Below, piece by piece: positions 1-6,033 of a stretch of 7,205 nucleotides of DNA. The notes beneath the pieces are model-generated. The model was given only the letters and a program-made list of their open reading frames with translations. It was not told where the DNA came from and did no database searches. A program made the position numbers and the translations under genes. The stretch's first letter is position 1. Each line of letters starts with the position of its first letter. Source of the stretch: an uncultured Cyanobium sp. Lineage in GTDB: Bacteria; Cyanobacteriota; Cyanobacteriia; PCC-6307; Cyanobiaceae. The stretch lies in NCBI GenBank assembly GCA_937919075.1, contig CALFOF010000322.1, forward strand, positions 1 to 7,205. The letters run 5' to 3'.

Positions 1-28
1 CCTTGCTGCCACCGCGTCAGACAGCTCG

Positions 29-1081
29 ATGCCGACCCACCCACTGCTCTGCGGCTACTACGGCGAGCACAACCTGGGCGATGACGCCTTGCTCGCGGCC
101 CTGTTGGCGCAGCTGCCGGCGGAGTGCGACCCGCTCGTGACGGCGTTCGATCGAGAGGAGGTGGAGCGCTGCTTCGGGGTGCGCACGGTGGACCGGCGCC
201 GCCTGCCGGCGGTGCTGCAGGCCCTGGGCAGCTGCGACGCGCTGGTGCTGGGTGGCGGCAGCCTGCTGCAGGACGCCACCAGCTTCGGCAGCCTGATCTA
301 TTACGCGGCACTGATCCTGCGGGCACGGCTGGCGGGCCTGCCGGTGCTGCTCTGGGGCCAGGGGTTGGGCCCGCTGCGCCGGCGCCGCAGCCGCCTGCTG
401 GTGCAGCGCCTGCTGCCGCTGGTGCAGGGGATCACCTGGCGCGATGCCGGTTCAGCCGCCATGGCCGCAGGGTGGGGCGTAAAGGCGCCGGTGGGCAGTG
501 ATCCGGTGTGGTCGTTGCCGGCCCAGCGCTGGCAAGGGCCGGGCGGACCGATCGTGCTCTGCTGGCGCCCGACCGCGCTGCTCACCGACAGCGGCTGGGC
601 CGTGCTGCTGCAGGCCCTCGATCAGGTGGCCACCCGCCTGGACCGGCCGGTACACTGGCTCCCCTTCCACCGCCAGCAGGACACGGGCTTGCTGCAGGAG
701 TTGCGGGAGCGGCGCCTGGTGCCACCGGGCCTTGAGGCCCGCAGCCGCGACCTGCAGGTGGAAAATCCCCAGCAGGCCTGCGAGCAGTTCCGTGGGGCCG
801 CGCTGGTGGTGTCGATGCGGTTGCATGGCCTGATCCTGGCCGCCCTGGCGGGGGCCCCCTGCGCCGCCCTCAGCTATGACCCGAAGGTGAAGAGGGCCGC
901 CGAGGCCCTGGCTTGCCCCTGCACCGACCTGGAAGCGGGGGCCATGGCCGTGCCTCAGGCAGCGGCCCTGGGGCAGAGCTGGCTGAGCGTGGCGGAGGTT
1001 CCGCCGGCACCAGCCACCATCGACCAGCTGCGACAGCAGACGGGGGTTCACGCTGAACTGCTGCATCACCAGCTGGGCTGA
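29..1081 (+). CDS. csaB: CsaB-type polysaccharide pyruvyl transferase
   Basis: Predicted to move a pyruvyl group from phosphoenolpyruvate onto a cell-surface polysaccharide as a ketal, the role known for the CsaB/polysaccharide pyruvyl transferase family; the cyanobacterial substrate is not evident from sequence. Seen in the 350-aa product: an N-terminal GYYGEHNLGDDALL motif (residues 9-22), GGGSLLQD (75-82), WGQGLGPL (109-116), WRD (137-139), SDP (157-159) and the signature MRLHG (263-267) followed by a hydrophobic strand and SYDPKVK. Order, spacing and length fit a complete two-domain family member. There is no signal peptide, so it probably acts in the cytoplasm. The ATG at 29 starts 8 residues before the first motif, as is usual, but the frame stays open to the window edge, so an upstream start cannot be excluded. 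No clear ribosome binding site is seen. The next plus-strand gene starts about 70 bases after its stop. Confidence 0.9.
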   Translation: MPTHPLLCGYYGEHNLGDDALLAALLAQLPAECDPLVTAFDREEVERCFGVRTVDRRRLPAVLQALGSCDALVLGGGSLLQDATSFGSLIYYAALILRARLAGLPVLLWGQGLGPLRRRRSRLLVQRLLPLVQGITWRDAGSAAMAAGWGVKAPVGSDPVWSLPAQRWQGPGGPIVLCWRPTALLTDSGWAVLLQALDQVATRLDRPVHWLPFHRQQDTGLLQELRERRLVPPGLEARSRDLQVENPQQACEQFRGAALVVSMRLHGLILAALAGAPCAALSYDPKVKRAAEALACPCTDLEAGAMAVPQAAALGQSWLSVAEVPPAPATIDQLRQQTGVHAELLHHQLG

Positions 1082-1154
1082 TGGCGAGGAGCTCGCTCGC
1101 AGCTGGGCCGCCTGGCAGCTTTACTGGCAAGGCGATGCCCTTTGCCGCTCTGCG

Positions 1155-1253
1155 ATGGACCGCGTGAAACTGCAGATCCTGCTCAGCGTATTGATCCCGC
1201 TGGGCGGGATTGCCTATTGGCTGAGCACCCTCGGCTTCTTCGACAAGCCTTAA
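1155..1253 (+). CDS. Small single-helix membrane protein (start uncertain)
   Basis: A 32-aa product from ATG 1155 to TAA 1251-1253: a short charged N-terminus (MDRVK), one hydrophobic stretch over about residues 6-26 (LQILLSVLIPLGGIAYWLSTL) and a polar end (FFDKP). It looks like a one-pass membrane peptide; I do not recognise the family and assign no function. The same frame is open upstream back to a TGA at 984-986. Between about 1083 and 1154 it reads like protein (rich in Trp, Leu, Ala and Glu, for example WAAWQLYWQGDALCRSA), but it has no ATG, GTG or TTG before 1155. An ATG overlaps the csaB stop (1081-1083), one base out of this frame. A longer product of about 57 aa is therefore plausible if a base is missing, or if an unusual start is used. 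It lies close behind csaB on the same strand and may share its transcript. Confidence 0.55.
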   Translation: MDRVKLQILLSVLIPLGGIAYWLSTLGFFDKP

Positions 1254-1289
1254 AAAACGGATTGCCGCCCACGCATCCTTTTGTGGGCG
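1252..1289 (-). terminator. Possible terminator of the peroxiredoxin transcript
   Basis: A perfect 7-bp GC-rich stem (CGCCCAC 1266-1272, GTGGGCG 1283-1289) with a 10-nt loop starts two bases after the peroxiredoxin stop codon (1293-1291). On the minus strand it is followed, about 8 nt later, by six T residues (the A-run 1252-1257 on the plus strand). The distance between stem and T-run is longer than ideal. Lying between convergent genes, it could serve both directions. Confidence 0.45.
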
Positions 1290-1290
1290 C

Positions 1291-1866
1291 TCAGGTGGTG
1301 AGCGATTCGCTGGACAGCAGGCGCAGGCGCCCGAGCTCGTCGAGCACTTCCTGGCTGTGGCCGCTCGGCCGCACCGCCACCCACCGGGCCCGCAGCGTGC
1401 CCTGGGGGTCGATCAGGAACGTGTGCCGCTGGGAGAATGGGGGCAGCCAGGAGCCATAGAGCTGGCTCACCTTGCCGCCGGGGTCGGAGAGCAGGGGAAA
1501 GGTCAGTCCTTCGCTGTCACAGAAGGCGGCATGGTCGTCGAGGGCATCGGCGCTGATGCCCGCCACTTCGGCCTCAAGGCTGTGGAAACGGGCCAGATCC
1601 TTCTGAAAACCCCGCGCTTCCAGCGTGCAACCGCCCGTGAAATCCTTCGGATAGAAATAAAGCGCCAGCCAGCGTCCGCGGAAATCACCTAATCCCAAGG
1701 TGGTGGGTTCAGGCTGGTCGGCGGTGAAGGCCGGCAAGCGGAAATCAGGAGCCGGGCGCTCCAGCTCAGGCAGCGTACCGCCCATCGCGCTAGCTGAACG
1801 CGGACGCGCCAGCCAGGCGGAAAGGAACAGGGCAGAAGCCTGCAGGAGTTGTCGACGTTTCACCAA
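1291..1866 (-). CDS. Exported BCP/PrxQ-family peroxiredoxin
   Basis: Predicted thiol peroxidase that reduces hydrogen or organic peroxides using a thiol donor. The 191-aa product has the peroxiredoxin motif PKDFTGGC (residues 73-80) with peroxidatic Cys80, followed by TLEARGF. Further family features are HAAFCDSEGLTFPLLSD (112-128) and RHTFLIDPQG (147-156), whose Arg147 fits the conserved active-site Arg. The N-terminus is a likely signal peptide: KRRQLL resembles a twin-arginine motif, then a hydrophobic core (about 7-20) and a cleavage-like ASA at 25-27, so the enzyme may work in the periplasm or thylakoid lumen. The PrxQ resolving Cys five residues after the first is absent (Arg85); the only other Cys is Cys116. 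The start is TTG 1866 or GTG 1863. ATG 1785 (Met28) would remove the signal and is less likely. It is the last gene of the htpG-rpmB block, 18 bases after rpmB. Confidence 0.88.
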   Translation of the reverse strand: MVKRRQLLQASALFLSAWLARPRSASAMGGTLPELERPAPDFRLPAFTADQPEPTTLGLGDFRGRWLALYFYPKDFTGGCTLEARGFQKDLARFHSLEAEVAGISADALDDHAAFCDSEGLTFPLLSDPGGKVSQLYGSWLPPFSQRHTFLIDPQGTLRARWVAVRPSGHSQEVLDELGRLRLLSSESLTT

Positions 1867-1885
1867 AACCGGATGGAGACCGGTT
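1865..1885 (-). terminator. Hairpin between rpmB and the peroxiredoxin gene
   Basis: On the minus strand, AACCGG and CCGGTT (plus coordinates 1880-1885 and 1867-1872) form a perfect 6-bp stem with a 7-nt loop, running into four T residues (1868-1865). It begins at the last base of the rpmB stop codon, and its T-run contains the TTG start of the peroxiredoxin. It may be a weak intrinsic terminator or attenuator, or a structure that limits translation of the downstream gene. The stem is short and the T-run brief, so termination may be partial. Confidence 0.4.
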
Positions 1886-2121
1886 CAGAGTTTGGCGAGG
1901 TTGACGCCCAGTTGGCGGGCGTAAGCACCAAGGCCTTTTTTCTGGATGGTGCGCAGGGTGCGGGTGGCCACGCGCAGCTTCACCCAGCGGTTGCCTTCGG
2001 CCCACCACAGGCGCCGCTCCTGCAGGTTCACCTGCTGGAGCTTCTTGGTGCGCACGTGGGAATGGCTGACGGCCATGCCGTTGTTGGCACGCTTGCCGGT
2101 GAGCTGACAAACCCGGGACAT
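1885..2121 (-). CDS. rpmB: 50S ribosomal protein L28
   Basis: A structural protein of the large ribosomal subunit. The 78-aa product starts [15 protein letters not shown], followed by [10 protein letters not shown], then [13 protein letters not shown] and [12 protein letters not shown], and ends LGVNLAKL. Both sequence and length are characteristic of bacterial L28, and the pattern is that of cyanobacterial members. Only one Cys (Cys5) is present, so this is the zinc-independent form without the CxxC pairs. The protein is strongly basic, as expected. The start is an ATG at 2121 with no obvious Shine-Dalgarno sequence. The gene follows htpG by 71 bases and precedes the peroxiredoxin gene by 18 on the same strand, suggesting at least partial co-transcription. 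Confidence 0.97.
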   Translation of the reverse strand: MSRVCQLTGKRANNGMAVSHSHVRTKKLQQVNLQERRLWWAEGNRWVKLRVATRTLRTIQKKGLGAYARQLGVNLAKL

Positions 2122-2147
2122 GACGTTCAGCCGCTGAAATTGACAAA

Positions 2148-2160
2148 CGGGCTAAGCCCG
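2148..2160 (-). other. Small palindromic hairpin in the htpG-rpmB gap
   Basis: CGGGC and GCCCG form a perfect 5-bp stem with a 3-nt loop, followed on the minus strand by TTTG. It lies in the 71-base gap after htpG and before rpmB. It could be a weak terminator for htpG or a small leader structure ahead of rpmB; too short to decide. Confidence 0.3.
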
Positions 2161-2192
2161 GATGGCGAATCTAGCAAACGACAGCCGGAGCC

Positions 2193-4082
2193 TCAGAGGC
2201 CCCGCTCCATCAGCCGGCCCATCAGGTCAGAGCTGCGTTGCTGGAAGCCAGCCAGCTGGTTGGGCTCGAGGCCGCCCACCGAGAGGCGGGCCAGCTCGTA
2301 GATGTGCCGGCCGAGATCGTCGGCCAGCTGCTGGCTGGGGGAGCTGCCGCCACCGGTGATCACCGCGCCGGCAGAGAGCTTGAGCAGCCCTTCCACCAGG
2401 GGGTGGCGGCGGTTGATCAGCAGCACGTGGTGGTCGGGCAGGCCGGGTAGCCGTTGCTCCATCAGGGCGCCCATGTCGTTGATGCGCCGCATCTGCTCGG
2501 GCAACAGGATCAGGGCGGCCGGGGCGTTGTCGCCTTTGAGGGCCTGCACCTGGATGGTCACCTTGTCGTTGGCCAGGGCCTGCTTGAACAGGCTGCGCAG
2601 CTTCTCCGTGCTGTCGGTGCCCTGGGCATCGCTGAGCTCGCTCTCCTTCTCCTGAAGGCTGTCGTCGAGTTCAGCATCGACGCGGCGGAAGGTGAGCTCC
2701 TCGTGGCGCATCTCCAGCCAAGGGATGAACTGGGCGTCGATCAACGCATCGGCCAGAAGCACCTCGGCCCCCTGGCCCTGCCAGAGCGCGAGAGCTCCGG
2801 CCTGGCCGGCCTCATCGGTGCAGTAGAGGATGCGCTTGTCGTTGTCGGCAGACAGACGGCTGCGGTAGCCGGAAAGCGTGGTGAAGGTTTTGCCCTCCAC
2901 GGCAATCGGCTCAGGGTCGGCGGCGGCGGCGGTGGTGCCGAACAGCACCAGATCCGCCACCTGCTCGGCGAATTTGTCGTCTTCCATGGCGCCGATCTTG
3001 ATGAAAGGCGCGATGCCCTCCCAGATCTCCGCGTAGCGGTTCGGCTCATCTTTCTGGAGTTGCTTGAGCCGGTCACCCACCTTCTTGGCCACGAAGCCAC
3101 CGATCGAACGCACCCGGCGGTCGGTCTGCAGGGCGGAGCGGCTCACGTTGAGGGGGATGTCGGGGGAGTCGATCACACCGCGGAGGGGCAGGAGGTAGCG
3201 GGGCACCACTTCCTTGATCGAATCGCTGACGAACACCTGATTGCAATAGAGGCGGATTTCGCCCTTCTCCCAATCGCCCCGGCCGGTGAGCCTGGGGAAG
3301 TAGAGGATGCCCTGGAGGGTGTAGGGGTAGTCGGTGTTGAGGTGCACCCAGAGCAGGGGATCGCCCTGGAAGGGGTAGAGATAGCGGTAGAGCTCGATGT
3401 AGTCGTTGTCGGTGAGGTCGCGAGCGCTCTGACGCCACGGTGCCTGCCGCTTATTGACTGTTTCCCCTTCCAGCTGCACTTCCACTGGCAGAAAGTCGCA
3501 GTAGGTGGTGATCAGCGAACGGATGCGGGAAGGCTCGATATACTCCATCTCCTCCTCCTGCAGATGCAGGATCACATCGGTGCCCGGCTCGGCGCGTTCG
3601 CCCGATTCGAGGCTGAAGTTGGGGGAGCCGTCGCAGCTCCAGCGCACGGATTCGGCCTCCGGGCGCGCACTCAGGCTCACCAGCTCCACCTTGGCCGCCA
3701 CCATGAAGCTGGAGTAGAAGCCAAGGCCGAAATGGCCAATGATGGCGTCATCTTCCCGTTTGTATTTCTCCAGGAACTCTTCAGCACTGGAGAAGGCCAC
3801 CTGGTTGATGTAGCGCTTCACCTCATCGGCGGTCATGCCGATGCCGTTGTCGCTGATGGTGAGGGTCTTCGCCTCTCGGTCGATGCGAATTTGAATCTTG
3901 CCTTCATCGCCTTCGCTGCAGTCGCCCGCCATCGCCGCCATACGGCGCTTGCTGATCGCATCCACGCCGTTGCTGACCAGCTCCCGCAGGAACACCTCGT
4001 GGCCGGAATACACGGCCTTCTTGATGATCGGGAAAATGTTCTCGGTGTGGATCTGAATCTGGCCCTGTTCCAGCACCGTCAT
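2193..4082 (-). CDS. htpG: Molecular chaperone HtpG (bacterial Hsp90)
   Basis: ATP-dependent cytoplasmic chaperone that acts as a homodimer. The 629-aa product has the usual full length (about 620-640). The N-terminal GHKL ATPase domain shows FLRELVSNGVDAISK (31-45, with catalytic Glu34 and Mg-binding Asn38), DNGIGM (78-83) and GHFGLGFYSSFMV (116-128). The middle domain carries RGVIDSPDIPLNVSR (301-315), whose Arg315 corresponds to the conserved ATP-contacting Arg. The C-terminal dimerisation part runs from about residue 490 to 629, and there is no EEVD tail, as expected for bacteria. Variants such as NGVDA for NASDA and GHFGLG for GQFGVG look like normal lineage differences. The ATG at 4082 lacks a clear ribosome binding site. 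No CIRCE heat-shock inverted repeat is visible in the bases upstream. It is the first gene of the block leading into rpmB and the peroxiredoxin. Confidence 0.97.
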   Translation of the reverse strand: MTVLEQGQIQIHTENIFPIIKKAVYSGHEVFLRELVSNGVDAISKRRMAAMAGDCSEGDEGKIQIRIDREAKTLTISDNGIGMTADEVKRYINQVAFSSAEEFLEKYKREDDAIIGHFGLGFYSSFMVAAKVELVSLSARPEAESVRWSCDGSPNFSLESGERAEPGTDVILHLQEEEMEYIEPSRIRSLITTYCDFLPVEVQLEGETVNKRQAPWRQSARDLTDNDYIELYRYLYPFQGDPLLWVHLNTDYPYTLQGILYFPRLTGRGDWEKGEIRLYCNQVFVSDSIKEVVPRYLLPLRGVIDSPDIPLNVSRSALQTDRRVRSIGGFVAKKVGDRLKQLQKDEPNRYAEIWEGIAPFIKIGAMEDDKFAEQVADLVLFGTTAAAADPEPIAVEGKTFTTLSGYRSRLSADNDKRILYCTDEAGQAGALALWQGQGAEVLLADALIDAQFIPWLEMRHEELTFRRVDAELDDSLQEKESELSDAQGTDSTEKLRSLFKQALANDKVTIQVQALKGDNAPAALILLPEQMRRINDMGALMEQRLPGLPDHHVLLINRRHPLVEGLLKLSAGAVITGGGSSPSQQLADDLGRHIYELARLSVGGLEPNQLAGFQQRSSDLMGRLMERGL

Positions 4083-4111
4083 GGGATCAAAGGGTCAACA
4101 ACGTCCTCGCG

Positions 4112-4141
4112 ACCCTAGGAAATGGCCGTGACCCTGTTCAA
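4112..4141 (-). promoter_or_regulatory. htpG: Weak sigma70-like promoter candidate for htpG
   Basis: On the minus strand, TTGAAC (4141-4136) and TAGGGT (4117-4112) are separated by 18 bases and lie about 30-59 bases upstream of the htpG ATG. They match the consensus boxes at 4 of 6 and 3 of 6 positions. The placement is right but the match is weak. Confidence 0.22.
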
Positions 4142-4167
4142 GGGGACCAAAGGAGGGGTGACCGAAC

Positions 4168-4193
4168 CCCCACCAAGGCTCCCCACCAAGGCT
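4168..4193. repeat. Perfect 13-bp tandem duplication
   Basis: CCCCACCAAGGCT occurs twice head to tail with no mismatch (4168-4180 and 4181-4193). It is probably a recent slippage duplication in non-coding DNA. Confidence 0.9.
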
Positions 4194-4264
4194 GGAGCCC
4201 TCCAGCAGCTCCGCTTGGGGTCGTGGCCACGGCCAGCAGGGCTGGCATCGATCCAGCAACGCAG

Positions 4265-4329
4265 CTGGCTTGTTGAGCGCAGATCGTGCTGCGGCTGGCT
4301 GCTTGAGCGCAGATCCTGGTGTGGCTGGC
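4265..4329. repeat. 30-bp tandem repeat, two copies plus 5 bases
   Basis: Two adjacent 30-bp units (4265-4294 and 4295-4324) share CTGGCT at the start and the core TTGAGCGCAGATC, with about six differences. CTGGC at 4325-4329 begins a third unit that then diverges. A related CTTGAGCGATC occurs at 4420-4430, inside the neighbouring remnant. There are no unique spacers, so it is not a CRISPR array. Confidence 0.75.
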
Positions 4330-4360
4330 ATCCGGCTTTGGAGATCAGGGGAATGCTTGA

Positions 4361-4729
4361 GCCCCAGTTGACAAAGGCAGCTTTGCCGCCGCCTGGATTG
4401 ACCGCAAGGCAGATGCCTTCTTGAGCGATCACAATCAGCACGACATGATCGTGAGGGTAGACAGTTCAGACGACATGCTAGTGCAGCTTGAGCAGGGCAA
4501 GATCAACAGCTTTCTTGCTGAGCGGAATAGGGTGATGGCACTTCAGAACAAACTCAAGAATCCAAAAAATTTTGAAATCGTTGCGCAAACATTCTTTCGC
4601 ACACCGCAGGCTTTTGTTTTTGGGGCAAAGCTGGATCGAAAATCACAGGATGCAATCAACGTTGCCATCAGTGAATTGAAGTTTGATGGTAAGGTCGAGT
4701 CCGTTCTGGAGCGGTGGAAAACGCCCTGA
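4361..4729 (+). pseudogene. 5'-truncated ABC amino-acid-type substrate-binding protein remnant
   Basis: The frame from 4361 (just after a TGA at 4358-4360) to TGA 4727-4729 gives about 122 residues resembling the second lobe and C-terminus of family 3 solute-binding proteins (SBP_bac_3). In order: VDKGSFAAAW, as in the VxKGT/S segment; then IVRVDSSDDMLVQLEQGKIN followed by SFLAERN, as in the segment where a query-length counter gives x-L-x-x-GKxDAxxxDR; FEIVAQTFFRTPQAFVFG; and DAINVAISELKFDGKVESVLERW, the family's usual last helix. Full-length members have about 230-280 residues with a signal peptide; here the first lobe and export signal are missing. A product could start at TTG 4421 (102 aa) or ATG 4445 (94 aa) but would lack half of the ligand cleft. 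The stretch 4540-4700 is clearly AT-richer than its neighbours, fitting transfer followed by decay. No transporter permease or ATPase gene is nearby. Confidence 0.68.
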
Positions 4730-4839
4730 TTTCGGCCTCATGCCATCGGATTCAAGCACGTAGTTGTGGTTGGCGGTGAAGATTGCCCGACGACAGAAAC
4801 TTTAACCAAGCCAAAAGGAAGTGAGTGCCAGAAGCATCA

Positions 4840-4877
4840 TTGACAGGGATATGTCGGCTTGTTGAGATCTGTACTAC
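4840..4877 (+). promoter_or_regulatory. Possible promoter elements upstream of the AroE-like gene
   Basis: A perfect -35-like TTGACA lies at 4840-4845, 77 bases before the GTG start. No good -10 box follows at 16-18 bases; TGTACT (4870-4875) is closer to consensus but 24 bases away. Apart from this, the 193-base gap 4730-4922 shows no gene. Confidence 0.2.
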
Positions 4878-4922
4878 AGCGTAGGCCATAGCTGCGAGCC
4901 TGGAGCTTGCTGCCCAGCCGCC

Positions 4923-5771
4923 GTGATCCCTCCCCAGAAGCAGATGACCGGCATGCTCGGTCACCCGGTGGCGGAGAACCCGATCGATCTGATGTTCGAT
5001 GCGGTGTATGCCCACTACGGCTTGAACTGGCAGTTCTGGAAGAACGACATCGCCAACGAGCTGGATCTGGGCCTGGCGGTGAAGGCCCTGGTGCCCCTCG
5101 GTTACCGCGGCGTGGGCATCACCGTGCCCTACAAGGTGGCGGTGATGCCGCTGCTGGATTCGCTCGATGCCGATGTGGAGGCCATCGGCGCCGCCAACTA
5201 CCTCACGATTGAAGAGGGCCGCCTGATCGGCCACAACAACGATGGCAAAGGGGTGGTGAAGGCGATCGCAAAGGTGGCGCCCCTGGCCGGGCAGCGGGTG
5301 GTGATGCTGGGAGCCGGGGGTGCCGGTCGGGCGATGGCGGTGGAGCTGGCCTGGGCTGGGGCCGCCCATCTCACCTTGGTGACGCGGCGCCAGGAGCAGG
5401 GCGAAGAGGTGGCCCGCACCGTGACCCGCGCCTCCGGTGTGCCGGCGGTGTGGCAGCCGTGGCAGGGGGAGGTGGCCGTACCGGCGGGCACCACGCTGTT
5501 GATGAATGCCACCCACCTGGGCTGTGCGCCCGAACTGGAGCCTGTGCCTGTGCAATGGAACACGGTCGATCCCGCCTGCGTGGTGGTGGATGTGATCACC
5601 AACCCGCGCCTCACCCCCTTCCTCACCACGGCGCGCGAGCGGGACTGCCCGGTGGTGGATGGCGTTGAGATGCTGGTGCAGCTGGCCATGCAGATCTTCG
5701 AGCGCTGGACCGGCCTGGCCCCGGAAGAGGTGGTGTTCCAGCGGGCGGTAGCTGCTGCGCTCGGTGAATGA
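4923..5771 (+). CDS. Shikimate dehydrogenase-family (AroE-like) oxidoreductase with altered substrate site
   Basis: An NAD(P)-dependent dehydrogenase of the shikimate/quinate dehydrogenase family, 282 aa. Seen: GVGITVPYK (63-71) with the catalytic Lys71; IGAANY (88-93) with Asn92; GHNNDGKG (103-110) with catalytic Asp107; a Rossmann GAGGAGRA (130-137) with TRR at 154-156, where basic residues favour NADP; NATHLG (195-200); VVVDVITNPRLTPFL (220-234); and DGVEML (246-251) then FERWTG (259-264). Against canonical AroE, the S-x-S shikimate-carboxylate motif after GxP is replaced (GHPVAENPID, Asn19 and Ile21 at the Ser positions), and the C-terminal substrate-binding Gln aligns with Leu254. I infer that it may act on something other than shikimate, or be a distinct AroE-like class, with the true aroE elsewhere. 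The start is GTG 4923 or ATG 4944; neither has a good ribosome binding site. It converges on the BrxL-like gene. Confidence 0.85.
   Translation: MIPPQKQMTGMLGHPVAENPIDLMFDAVYAHYGLNWQFWKNDIANELDLGLAVKALVPLGYRGVGITVPYKVAVMPLLDSLDADVEAIGAANYLTIEEGRLIGHNNDGKGVVKAIAKVAPLAGQRVVMLGAGGAGRAMAVELAWAGAAHLTLVTRRQEQGEEVARTVTRASGVPAVWQPWQGEVAVPAGTTLLMNATHLGCAPELEPVPVQWNTVDPACVVVDVITNPRLTPFLTTARERDCPVVDGVEMLVQLAMQIFERWTGLAPEEVVFQRAVAAALGE
5262..5269. repeat. HIP1 octamer palindrome
   Basis: GCGATCGC, the highly iterated palindrome abundant in many cyanobacterial genomes, occurs once here inside the AroE-like gene. It weakly supports the cyanobacterial assignment. Confidence 0.7.
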
Positions 5772-5852
5772 TGAAGGCTGGTGCGTGATAGAGGCTGGGA
5801 GAGTGGTGGGGTGGTGGTGAGAAGTGGGGTGTTGGTGAATCATGCGATGTTG

Positions 5853-5913
5853 ACAATGAATGGCAGGTCTTGATGTGTCTTATTGAGAACCGAGGGTCGC
5901 TGCCATTCGTTGT
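5853..5913. repeat. 14-bp inverted repeat (long hairpin)
   Basis: ACAATGAATGGCAG (5853-5866) pairs with CTGCCATTCGTTGT (5900-5913) over 14 positions: 13 Watson-Crick pairs and one G-T pair, with a 33-nt loop. No T-run follows on either strand, so it is not a classical intrinsic terminator. It may be a structured transcript end for the AroE-like gene, a small RNA, or the footprint of a small mobile element. Confidence 0.6.
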
Positions 5914-5969
5914 GATCAAGCAGTTCCTTTGCTGAAGGACACACAACGTCCACTCACCACTGCAGCTTC

Positions 5970-5988
5970 GCGCTGATTATTGCAGCGC
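5970..5988. other. 6-bp hairpin downstream of the BrxL-like gene
   Basis: GCGCTG (5970-5975) and CAGCGC (5983-5988) form a perfect stem with a 7-nt loop, about 45 bases beyond the BrxL-like stop. No T-run is present on either side. It could be a weak transcript-end structure. Confidence 0.3.
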
Positions 5989-6033
5989 CATTGGCTGGAT
6001 TCACCATGCTATTGCGCAATTGAAGGGGTGGAT

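Larger units (their letters stand above)
4083..4360. other. Gene-free, repeat-bearing spacer upstream of htpG
   Basis: No convincing gene is seen in these 278 bases on either strand. The open frames crossing it give low-complexity products rich in Pro, Trp, Arg and Ser, with no recognisable domain. It holds the htpG upstream region, a small hairpin (GGGGT 4155-4159 with ACCCC 4166-4170), a 13-bp and a 30-bp tandem duplication, and ends where the substrate-binding-protein remnant becomes recognisable. It is best read as intergenic or decayed DNA. Confidence 0.5.
5772..6033. other. Intergenic region between convergent genes
   Basis: These 262 bases carry no convincing gene. From left to right they hold a G-rich tract (about 5791-5838), a 14-bp inverted repeat (5853-5913), a small bulged hairpin (5923-5940) and a 6-bp hairpin (5970-5988). 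Short open stretches on the plus strand are interrupted by stops and match no family I recognise. Base composition is less GC-rich than in the flanking genes. Confidence 0.6.

Noticed and set aside
1081..1167. 28-aa frame starting with an ATG overlapping the csaB stop
   Set aside because: Its product is not protein-like, while the frame one base on continues into the membrane peptide; kept only as evidence for a possible frameshift.
1142..1459. 105-aa plus-strand frame
   Set aside because: It spans the small membrane gene in another frame, the terminator hairpin and the 3' end of the peroxiredoxin; composition is not protein-like.
2454..4118. 554-aa open frame on the plus strand
   Set aside because: It lies antisense to htpG, which is unmistakable; the long frame is a by-product of GC-rich codon use and shows no domain.
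4083..4160. CIRCE heat-shock operator upstream of htpG
   Set aside because: No TTAGCACTC/GAGTGCTAA inverted repeat or close variant is present.
4265..4329. CRISPR array
   Set aside because: Units are directly adjacent without spacers, and only two copies exist.
4115..4441. Overlapping frames of about 100 aa on both strands
   Set aside because: Low-complexity products shaped by the tandem repeats; no motif, no start context.
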